64,000 bases of DNA. It comes from Vibrio kanaloae. Its GTDB lineage: Bacteria > Pseudomonadota > Gammaproteobacteria > Enterobacterales > Vibrionaceae. The stretch covers positions 124,001 to 188,000 of the forward strand of contig NZ_AP025498.1 of the NCBI RefSeq assembly GCF_024347535.1. The letters run 5' to 3'. The notes under the pieces are model-generated. The model had not been told where the DNA came from. It saw only the letters and a program-made list of their open reading frames with translations, and ran no database searches. This document shows positions 57,459 to 64,000 of the stretch, piece by piece (the first letter of the stretch is position 1; each line of letters opens with the position of its first letter). The translations under genes were made by a program, and so were the position numbers.

Positions 57459-57764
57459 ACTTAGATTCCTGTTGAATTGACTAAGGGGATATTAAGATCA
57501 AAACGAATGATGATCAACAAAAAATTATCGATAAACGATAATTTCATATCGATTTGAGTTTAATAAAACAAGGCCAATCTAGTATGCGTTCTATCAATAG
57601 AATGAGATGACAACCTCCGGGTCCTAAAAGCTCCAACCCAATAATCCATTTTCATCAAACTTCCATTTACTTCCTAATAATTTGATCGATTGTGATCGCC
57701 TAATCACAATGTGCAGATGTGATTGTTTATATTCAACGAAACTCAAATAATTAAGATAAACATC
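57459..57764. other. Divergent region before the AGE-family gene
   Basis: About 305 bases. It has TGTGATCGCCTAATCACA (57691-57708) and another TGTGAT at 57718; arm spacing is two bases too long for CRP. The proteins it separates are the DUF2975 and AGE-family products. Confidence 0.4.
57691..57708. promoter_or_regulatory. Palindromic site upstream of the AGE-family gene
   Basis: TGTGATCGCCTAATCACA has perfect 6-bp arms with a 6-base centre, about 57 bases before the start codon. The binding protein is not identified. Confidence 0.4.
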
Positions 57765-59207
57765 ATGTTACGAGCAACCATCGCATTATTAAGCGTGACC
57801 AGTTTCGCTGTATCTGCCAATGTCACCCTTCCCTCTGGAGAAGACTGGATCAATCATACTTCAGAAGGGCTCGCACCATACTGGCTAATGCCGAGCGCTC
57901 AGGGAGAACCGATAGGCAACTTCCCAACTTTCCGTTGTGATGATGGAACATTGCTTAATGTTTCTGATGTGTGTCCTGAACTGAACAAAGGCTGGATCAC
58001 GCCGCACTTTGGCAAGGAGTTTACGCGGATGAAGTCACGTCAAACCTATGCCTACGGCGTGCTCTACCACCTTACTGGTGATAAGCAGGCGTTAGCGCTT
58101 GCCAAACAAGGTGCCTACTACATCATAGATCAGCTAGAAGATAAGCAAAATGGTGGCTTTATTGGCTACACAAAAGAGGGAAAAGTAGGCCAAGATTGGC
58201 AGCAGCGTACCTCTCAAGATCAAGCGTATGCGCTGGTTGGCCTTGCCATGTATTACTACCTGACTCAAGACAAAAAGGTAGAAGAAGCACTCATCGCCCA
58301 ACAAGCTTTTATCTTTGATAAATATCGACTTAGCGACAACAGTGGTCTTGCTTGGGTACTTGCTGACGGTGAAGATGGCAGTGCAAAACGACGTGAACTG
58401 GTTGCACAACTTGATCAAATTAATGGCTACCTGTTGCTCGTCGCACCTCTGCTCAAAGAGCCCGTCAAATCAAAATGGCTTGATGACTTAAACTGGCTCA
58501 CGCAATCCATGATTAACAAATACCATTCTGAAGATGAACAACGCTTCTACGGTGCAATTCACGATAAAGCAGCGATGATGCCGAATGCTAATCACAATGA
58601 TTTTGGGCACACCATCAAAGCGTATTGGATGACTTATCTGACAGGCCAAACATTGAATAACTCTGAATGGTCGCAATTTGGCATCAAAGGGATGAAACAC
58701 ACCTTAGAGCAAGCTCAATACCAGAAAGAGTTCGTGAACGTCTCCCAATATTTTGGCGAGGAACTTCAGAATGCGTGGAAAGGACAAGAGATTACGGGCT
58801 GGCAAAGCAGGCCAAACACTAATTGGGCGTCATCATGGGAATGGGCCGAGCTTGATCAAGCAGCAATGACGGTTTCGCTGGTCGATGCTTCAATGAAAGA
58901 CGTATTACAATATACCCTACCGACCTTTCATGATGTTTGGGTCGACCACAAATACGGCGGCGTGGGGCTTGATCCTAAGCGCACCAAGGCTTTCCATTGG
59001 GGCAACGGCTACCATCAATTTGAACATGCACTGATTGGCTATCTATACGCTCAGCAAGTTGACGCGAAGCCAGCAGTATTACATTACGCAAGGCCAACCA
59101 ACAGCGAGATGCCAATGGAACCGTATTACTACCATGGGGATGTGGTTAAGTTGGATAACCTAAACGATGGAACGCAGAAGGTCAGTTTCAAAAACATTCG
59201 ACCTTAG
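57765..59207 (+). CDS. Exported AGE-family epimerase/isomerase-like protein
   Basis: A 480-aa protein. A signal peptide (residues 1-~19, LLSVTSFAVSA) precedes an alpha/alpha-barrel of the N-acylglucosamine 2-epimerase (AGE) family: MKSRQTYAYGVLYHLTG, NGGFIGYTKEGKV, QDQAYALVGLAMYYYLT, HNDFGHTIKAYWM, SSWEWAELDQAAM and GNGYHQFEHALIGY. The His of NDFGHT and HQFEH match catalytic positions of the family. The frame extends to a TTG at 57723, but the ATG at 57765 begins the signal peptide. Most AGE enzymes are cytosolic; export suggests action on periplasmic or external sugars. The substrate is unknown. It converges on the second sucrose operon. Confidence 0.85.
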   Translation: MLRATIALLSVTSFAVSANVTLPSGEDWINHTSEGLAPYWLMPSAQGEPIGNFPTFRCDDGTLLNVSDVCPELNKGWITPHFGKEFTRMKSRQTYAYGVLYHLTGDKQALALAKQGAYYIIDQLEDKQNGGFIGYTKEGKVGQDWQQRTSQDQAYALVGLAMYYYLTQDKKVEEALIAQQAFIFDKYRLSDNSGLAWVLADGEDGSAKRRELVAQLDQINGYLLLVAPLLKEPVKSKWLDDLNWLTQSMINKYHSEDEQRFYGAIHDKAAMMPNANHNDFGHTIKAYWMTYLTGQTLNNSEWSQFGIKGMKHTLEQAQYQKEFVNVSQYFGEELQNAWKGQEITGWQSRPNTNWASSWEWAELDQAAMTVSLVDASMKDVLQYTLPTFHDVWVDHKYGGVGLDPKRTKAFHWGNGYHQFEHALIGYLYAQQVDAKPAVLHYARPTNSEMPMEPYYYHGDVVKLDNLNDGTQKVSFKNIRP

Positions 59208-59303
59208 CGTTAGTTGTTTGCTCTAAATGGACTTGAGATGCAGGGCAATGGGGAATGGACAAGGTCAAAGAGTTAACACAATAGTGATATCGCAAACCCA
59301 AAC

Positions 59304-59332
59304 AAAAGCCGCTGTCGAGCAGCGGCAATTTT
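59304..59332. terminator. Terminator between AGE-family gene and second sucrose operon
   Basis: 7-bp GC stem GCCGCTG / CAGCGGC, 5-base loop; the minus strand continues with TTTTGTTT and the plus strand with AATTTTAA. Probably bidirectional. Confidence 0.7.
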
Positions 59333-59350
59333 AATGGAAATAATCTGAGT

Positions 59351-60796
59351 TTAGTCGTCTAGCCCTTTAATTGGGCTCATTGAACGATAAACGGTTTTTA
59401 CGTCACCTTTAATGGACAGCATACTTAAATCATCAATGAAGAAGCGGCTAGTCATTGTGTGTTTACCACCATTGATGAAGATTTCGATGACCGACTTGTC
59501 AACATAAACCTCGATGGTTTGCTTGGTGCTCAACCTCGGTGCTTTTCTCACTGAGCCAAACTCTTCCGCGTAGAGCTGAGACATCTTACTGCGATCAAGC
59601 ATGAACTCCTTTTCTGTAGCACTGAACACGATGTTATCGCCCGCAGCATTTGCAAGCGTTAACTCAAACTCGTCCGTTTCCGTTTCAAGTTGAACCATGA
59701 AGCTGGTTGTATCCAACTCAAGAACGCCCTCAACCGCAACCGCGTCGCCTTGCAACGCTTTCAATTCAGGTAAAGCCGACTGCACCAGATAGCCATCTTG
59801 GATGTGAAGCTCGCGTGGTAAAGACAACATGCCCGCCCACTGATGCTCATTAGATGGTGTATCAATCTCAGGCAGACCAATCCAAGCAATCAGAATACGG
59901 CGGCCTGTATCATCTAAATAAGTCTGTGGTGCATAGAAATCGAAGCCATAATCTGGCTGTGCGATGTCTTGATGGTTTTCCAGTTCCGCCGTATCTAGGT
60001 TCAGGCGGTCACCCAAAATGTAAGCCACTGAATAGATATTTTTGAAGTCGTATGGATTTTCACTGGACACGCCTTGCGGAGAAAATAGCATCACCGACTG
60101 ATTATCTATTTCAAAGAAATCAGGGCACTCCCACATATAACCAAGGTTGTTGTAACGAGTTTGAATTGGACCTTTATGCTGCCAATTCATCAGGTCTCGG
60201 CTGCAATATAGCGCCATAGAGCCAGTATTTTGAGGCGTTTGAGCACCCACAACCATCAGATAATCGCCGCCCTGTTTCCACACTTTTGGGTCGCGGAAAT
60301 GTTCGGTGTAGTGATCGTTTTCGATAACCACGCCGTGCTTTTCTATTTTGCCGTCAGCAGACATCTTGGCAAAACATTGAGTTGGCACTCGCAACCAATT
60401 TTCATCGCGCTTGTTACCTGTAAAAAACAACAATGCATTGTCGTTTTCAACCAATGCACCACCAGAGTAAACACCGTGAGAGTCGTAATCTTGGTCTGGG
60501 TGCAAGCCAATGCCGTGGTCTTCGAAATGAACGAAGTCTTTGGTAGAAAGGTGGTACCAGTACTTCATACCATGGACGGGGCCAACCGGCGTCCATTGGT
60601 AAAATAGGTGGTGTTCTCCATTAAAGAAACACAGGCCATTCGGATCATTGAGCAGGCCAAACTTAGGCGCAATATGGTAGCTCGGATAGCCAGCGTCTTG
60701 TTTGCGAAGATTGACCATCTCATCAATGCTGTCTTGTGAAATCTCTTCTATACGACGATATCTTTGCTCTACCGTCCAGTTCGAATTCAAACTCAT
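59351..60796 (-). CDS. scrB: Sucrose-6-phosphate hydrolase, GH32 (operon 2)
   Basis: A 481-aa GH32 enzyme. The nucleophile D51 is in LLNDPNG, the stabiliser in FRDPKVW and the acid/base in WECPDFFE. The frame is open for 43 further codons upstream, but the ATG at 60796 has GAGGAG six bases before it and overlaps the kinase stop by four bases (ATGA), so translational coupling is evident. It hydrolyses sucrose-6-phosphate delivered by the EIIBC encoded upstream. It differs from the copy at 42436 throughout, so the duplication is old. Confidence 0.94.
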   Translation of the reverse strand: MSLNSNWTVEQRYRRIEEISQDSIDEMVNLRKQDAGYPSYHIAPKFGLLNDPNGLCFFNGEHHLFYQWTPVGPVHGMKYWYHLSTKDFVHFEDHGIGLHPDQDYDSHGVYSGGALVENDNALLFFTGNKRDENWLRVPTQCFAKMSADGKIEKHGVVIENDHYTEHFRDPKVWKQGGDYLMVVGAQTPQNTGSMALYCSRDLMNWQHKGPIQTRYNNLGYMWECPDFFEIDNQSVMLFSPQGVSSENPYDFKNIYSVAYILGDRLNLDTAELENHQDIAQPDYGFDFYAPQTYLDDTGRRILIAWIGLPEIDTPSNEHQWAGMLSLPRELHIQDGYLVQSALPELKALQGDAVAVEGVLELDTTSFMVQLETETDEFELTLANAAGDNIVFSATEKEFMLDRSKMSQLYAEEFGSVRKAPRLSTKQTIEVYVDKSVIEIFINGGKHTMTSRFFIDDLSMLSIKGDVKTVYRSMSPIKGLDD

Positions 60797-61752
60797 ACAC
60801 TCTCCTCGACGGCATTCGTATTTGAAGAGTCTTTTTGAACAAACTGAGTGAGAGCCTCTTGCGTTGGAAGTGCGGTCATCGCACCTTTTTGCGTGGTTGC
60901 CAAAGCACCACACCCATTCGCCCACTGGATTGCAGAATCAACGACTTGTTGATTAATCCACTCATCATGTTGAGAAAGCTTTGCAAGTAAGCCGCCAACA
61001 AAAGCATCGCCTGCGCCTGTAGTATCCACTGGCGTCACTGAACGACCTGAAATCAACACACCTTGGTTTTCAAATACTCGCCAAACGCCTTTCGCGCCCT
61101 GTGTAACCAGAACAAGCATGTTGTTAAGATCTGCAATATGATCCAAACCTTGCTCCATCGAAGTTGAACCGGTTAAGAAATCCAACTCTTCTTCAGAGAA
61201 TTTAACCACATCCGCCAACTCAACTGCTTTCATGACCACAGACTTGATTTCAGATGGATCTTGCCACACTTCATCGCGAAGATTTGGATCGAAGCTGATG
61301 TAACCACCAGCCGCTTTCATGCGTCGGATGGCTTCAAAAGTACTGCTTCGACTTGGCTCATTAGCCAGAGAGATTGAGCAGACGTGTAGCCATTCGTTTT
61401 TCTTAAATTCAGGAATGTCATCCACAGACATAAACTGGTCTGCACTTGGCTTCACCATAAACGTAAAACTGCGTTCGCCTTGGTCATCAAGGTCCACCAC
61501 CACAGTTGACGTACGCTGCTCAGGATCTTTCACCAAACGTTCGGTATTCACACCTTCGTTTTGCAAAGTCACTTCCATAAAGGTGCCAAACGGATCGTTA
61601 CCCACTCGGCCGAAAAATGCGCTTTTGCCTAAAAGGCGAGAAATCGCTACCGCGACATTGGCAGGCGCACCGCCCGGACATTTCAATAATGTCGAGTCAG
61701 ACTCCGGAATGAGGTCGACGACGGCGTCTCCAGTTACCCAAACTTGATTCAT
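60793..61752 (-). CDS. scrK: Fructokinase, PfkB family (operon 2)
   Basis: A 319-aa PfkB-type kinase beginning MNQVWVTGDAVVDLIPES, with CPGGAPANVAVAISRL and VDTTGAGDAFVGGLLAKL. The frame extends 22 codons upstream, but the ATG at 61752 has AAGG eight bases ahead and matches the paralogue's start. The C-terminus is about ten residues longer than that of the operon-1 kinase. Here the kinase comes before scrB, unlike operon 1. Confidence 0.94.
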   Translation of the reverse strand: MNQVWVTGDAVVDLIPESDSTLLKCPGGAPANVAVAISRLLGKSAFFGRVGNDPFGTFMEVTLQNEGVNTERLVKDPEQRTSTVVVDLDDQGERSFTFMVKPSADQFMSVDDIPEFKKNEWLHVCSISLANEPSRSSTFEAIRRMKAAGGYISFDPNLRDEVWQDPSEIKSVVMKAVELADVVKFSEEELDFLTGSTSMEQGLDHIADLNNMLVLVTQGAKGVWRVFENQGVLISGRSVTPVDTTGAGDAFVGGLLAKLSQHDEWINQQVVDSAIQWANGCGALATTQKGAMTALPTQEALTQFVQKDSSNTNAVEESV

Positions 61753-61841
61753 CTTTCTTACCTTAAAACTGAAAATCATGACAATCGAAAGCAGTAGCAA
61801 CCAAAAGCAAGGTGACACTTCACGCTGTCATGTAAAAATAT

Positions 61842-61919
61842 AAAAAGGCTAGCTAAGCCAAATCACCTAGCTAGCACCCCAAAGCTTAGGAAATGAAGTG
61901 AAAAGGGGGACTTCACTTC
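61842..61919 (-). terminator. Two hairpins between scrA and scrK (operon 2)
   Basis: Stem GCTAGCTA/TAGCTAGC (61848-61875) followed on the minus strand by CTTTTTAT looks like a leaky terminator. A second stem GAAGTGAA/TTCACTTC (61895-61919) lies before it. They would lower kinase and hydrolase expression relative to the transporter. Confidence 0.55.
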
Positions 61920-61931
61920 TAGGGAGAAACG

Positions 61932-63371
61932 TTAAGCCGTTGCTTTAATGTTTTGTTTATTACGCTCGCGCAGACCTAAAACAACGGTCAGTGCAAAGGC
62001 AGTCACGAACGCGATAATCATGCCGACCACGTAGTAACCGATTTTTTCTGGTGATATTGAGATGATACCTGGAATACCAGCAGCACCCAGTGCTTGTGCT
62101 TTCACATTGAACATAGTGATAAACGCGCTTGAAACCGCAGCTGCACAAACCGCAGCAATGAATGGATAGCGAAGCTTCAAGTTCACACCGAACATTGCAG
62201 GTTCAGTAATACCAAGCAAACCGGTCACACCAGAAGGAATCGCGATACCTTTCATTTTCTTATCTTTACTCATGAAACCAACCGCCAGTGCCGCTGTACC
62301 TTGTGACACGTTAGACATCGCCGCGATAGGGAAGATGAACGTACCGCCAGTCGTTGCGATATCCGCAAGCAGCTGAGTTTCAATCGCGATAAAGCTATGG
62401 TGCATACCAGTAATAACGAACGGCGCATAAATCAAACCAAATACCGCACCACCAATGAAGCCAGCGCTGTTGTATAGCCAGTTAAGACCGTCACCCAGTA
62501 AGAAACCGATATCACGTGTAAATGGACCCACAACCGTGAATGTCAGAAGGCCCGTCACGAAAATAGCCAATAGTGGCGTTAACAAGTTATCCAAAACCGA
62601 AGGAATAACTTTACGTAGGCCAAGCTCAACTTTCGCTAGAATAAACGCAGAGACAAGAACGGGCAGCACTGAACCTTGATAGCCCACTTTCTCGATTTCA
62701 AAACCTAGAATGTTCCAAACTGGAATGCTGCCCGATACTGATGCGCCACCGAAGCCCCAGCCGTTAAGCAAGTCTGGGTGAACCATCAACATACCTAAAG
62801 CCGCGCCAAGGTATGGGTTACCACCAAACTTCTTACTCGCTGAAAATGCTAATAAAATAGGTAAGTACACAAAAGGAGCATTAGCAAATGTATTGATCAT
62901 GTTTGCTAAGTCGGTCAAACCCGGATTAGCGTCGATTAAAGATTTGCCATCAATGAATAAGCCTTGAGCCGTCAATAGGTTGTAGATACCCATCAACAAA
63001 CCACCAGCAACAATCGCCGGAATGATTGGTACAAAAATATCAGACAGGCCTTTCACCGCGCGTTGTAGGATATTTTGGTTGTCAGCACCTGCAGACGCCA
63101 CATCGTTGGTCGACATTTCCGTCATTTCAGTCAGCTTAGCCAACTCAGCATAAACTTGGTTTACGATGCCTGAGCCAAAGATGATTTGATATTGACCTGC
63201 CACTTTAAACTGGCCCTTAACCCCTTCTAGGTTATCAATCGCCTGTTCATCAATTTTATCTTGGTCTGCAACCGCAAGACGCAGACGAGTCGCGCAGTGT
63301 GCGAGTGCGGTGATATTACTTTTACCACCTAATAGAGAAAGCAGCTCTTTTGCTATTTTTGGATAATTCAT
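61932..63371 (-). CDS. scrA: Sucrose-specific PTS transporter EIIBC (operon 2)
   Basis: A 479-aa permease: EIIB (residues 1-~90, phospho-Cys C26 in AHCATRLRL) and EIIC with YLPILLAFSASKKFGGNPYLGAALG, VITGMHHSFIAIE and LLGITEPAMFGVNLKLRYPF. These are standard ScrA features. No EIIA domain is fused. The ATG at 63371 has GGGG upstream; an in-frame ATG four codons earlier and a longer open frame exist. It is divergent from a LacI-type regulator, with operator-like TTTGCAAA sites between. Confidence 0.95.
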   Translation of the reverse strand: MNYPKIAKELLSLLGGKSNITALAHCATRLRLAVADQDKIDEQAIDNLEGVKGQFKVAGQYQIIFGSGIVNQVYAELAKLTEMTEMSTNDVASAGADNQNILQRAVKGLSDIFVPIIPAIVAGGLLMGIYNLLTAQGLFIDGKSLIDANPGLTDLANMINTFANAPFVYLPILLAFSASKKFGGNPYLGAALGMLMVHPDLLNGWGFGGASVSGSIPVWNILGFEIEKVGYQGSVLPVLVSAFILAKVELGLRKVIPSVLDNLLTPLLAIFVTGLLTFTVVGPFTRDIGFLLGDGLNWLYNSAGFIGGAVFGLIYAPFVITGMHHSFIAIETQLLADIATTGGTFIFPIAAMSNVSQGTAALAVGFMSKDKKMKGIAIPSGVTGLLGITEPAMFGVNLKLRYPFIAAVCAAAVSSAFITMFNVKAQALGAAGIPGIISISPEKIGYYVVGMIIAFVTAFALTVVLGLRERNKQNIKATA

Positions 63372-63415
63372 TACATACCCCATTGGATTATCATTTGAGC
63401 TTTTGAATTTTCGGG

Positions 63416-63430
63416 AACGTTTGCAAAACA
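63416..63430. promoter_or_regulatory. LacI-type operator near scrA
   Basis: AACGTTTGCAAAACA, with core TTTGCAAA, 45 bases before the scrA start. The same core recurs at 63559. Confidence 0.55.
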
Positions 63431-63558
63431 AATTTTTGCTTAGAAATAACAAATGATCAAAGATAACGGCTCAATACTGTGAGAATGATCTTTAAATTAT
63501 CTCCCTAGGATAAGAAGACAGGGTTAAAATCCCCTAATAACAGGTAAATTTGATGCTC

Positions 63559-63570
63559 TGTTTGCAAACA
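63559..63570. promoter_or_regulatory. LacI-type operator near scrR
   Basis: Perfect 12-bp palindrome TGTTTGCAAACA, 36 bases before the regulator start. Spacing to the other site is about 140 bases, allowing loop repression. Confidence 0.6.
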
Positions 63571-63605
63571 ATCCCAAAACTAAAATTACAATTGGATAAT
63601 AAATA

Positions 63606-64000
63606 ATGGCTAGTCTTCATGATGTCGCTCGTCTCGCTGGAGTTTCCAAGTCGACGGTTTCAAGAGTAATCAATGATGAGTATGGCGTAAAAGACGCGAC
63701 CAAGGTGAAGGTGCGTAAAGCGGTTGAAGAGTGTGGCTATCTCCCAAACCAAGTCGCTAAAGACTTAAAGTCTCAGAAAACCAACCTGGTTGGCGTGATT
63801 GTTCCTAGGGTTTCTTCCCACGCCACCTCTCAAGGTGTCGATGGTTTAACCGCAGTATTAGAGCAAGCGGGCAAGCATGTTTTACTAGCGAGCACGCACC
63901 AAACGCACCATAAAGAACTTGAATACATTCAGATATTTAACCAAAAACGTGTTGAAGGCATCATCCTGTACGCAACCCACCTCGACAACCAATTAGTCAA
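63606..64000 (+). CDS. scrR: LacI-family sucrose regulator, 3' end outside window
   Basis: The frame opens at ATG 63606 and runs 131 codons to the right edge. The N-terminal LacI HTH is VARLAGVSKSTVSRVINDEYGV, followed by the hinge region GYLPNQVAKDLKSQKTNLVGVIVPRV and the start of the periplasmic-binding-like core. It is divergent from the scrA-scrK-scrB operon and its presumed operators lie between, so it is the probable sucrose repressor. The effector domain is mostly outside the window. Confidence 0.92.
   Translation, partial: MASLHDVARLAGVSKSTVSRVINDEYGVKDATKVKVRKAVEECGYLPNQVAKDLKSQKTNLVGVIVPRVSSHATSQGVDGLTAVLEQAGKHVLLASTHQTHHKELEYIQIFNQKRVEGIILYATHLDNQLV

Noticed and set aside
57691..57708. 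CRP binding site before the AGE-family gene
   Set aside because: TGTGA and TCACA are separated by eight bases rather than six, so it is kept only as an unassigned palindrome.

Overview
The window is a chromosomal stretch from a Vibrio-like gammaproteobacterium, most likely of the Splendidus type. This placement is inferred from AT-leaning DNA, E. coli-like ribosome binding sites, Vibrio-typical proteins (DUF3010, DUF3012, an OmpW-type porin, many LysR regulators and chemoreceptors) and PTS sucrose operons. It reads like an accessory-rich region such as the second chromosome. No rRNA, tRNA, CRISPR array, prophage or complete IS was seen. About 50 protein genes are supported, including three not obvious from a long-ORF scan: a 51-aa lipoprotein, a 57-aa CxxC protein and a LacI regulator cut by the right edge.

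Layout. 0-11 kb: two short-chain dehydrogenases, AraC and LysR regulators, a bicupin protein, a large choice-of-anchor I lipoprotein, ompW with a perfect FNR-type box, glgC, a ribosome hibernation factor, a small DUF3012 lipoprotein and a HAD phosphatase. 11-20 kb: a phosphonate-type ABC transporter (phnD-phnC-phnE1-phnE2), an exported glycerophosphodiester phosphodiesterase and a PgtB/PgtA-like sensor kinase with a sigma-54 response regulator. Both phnD and the phosphodiesterase gene have a good -24/-12 promoter, and a shared 17-bp motif lies about 60 bp upstream of each, so the block looks like one regulated organophosphate scavenging system. 20-24 kb: the dgcR-dgcN-dgcA D-glutamate catabolic genes and an RNA methyltransferase. 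24-37 kb: two chemoreceptors, regulators (LysR, MocR, TetR), a DMT exporter and two c-di-GMP proteins. 37-40 kb: a 270-bp MITE, an OppA/MppA-like binding protein and, divergently, the murein peptide amidase MpaA.

40-46 kb and 59-64 kb hold two separate sucrose-type PTS operons. The first (scrA-scrB-porin-scrK) lies beside a GntR/UTRA regulator and a cluster of TTGTAT half-sites. The second (scrA-scrK-scrB) is divergent from a LacI-family regulator with TTTGCAAA operators. Between them are a broken SMR efflux gene, the glutathione-dependent formaldehyde pair frmA-fghA, a NUDIX hydrolase, an aldehyde dehydrogenase under a sigma-54 promoter with its AcoR-like activator, a GST, an XRE/DUF2975 pair and an exported AGE-family epimerase-like protein.

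Intergenic DNA carries several tandem repeats (7 x CTCTTAA, 7 x CCATCT and three decayed 18-20-bp minisatellites) and many clear intrinsic terminators. All functional assignments rest on reading the translated sequence and remembered family motifs; no search was run.
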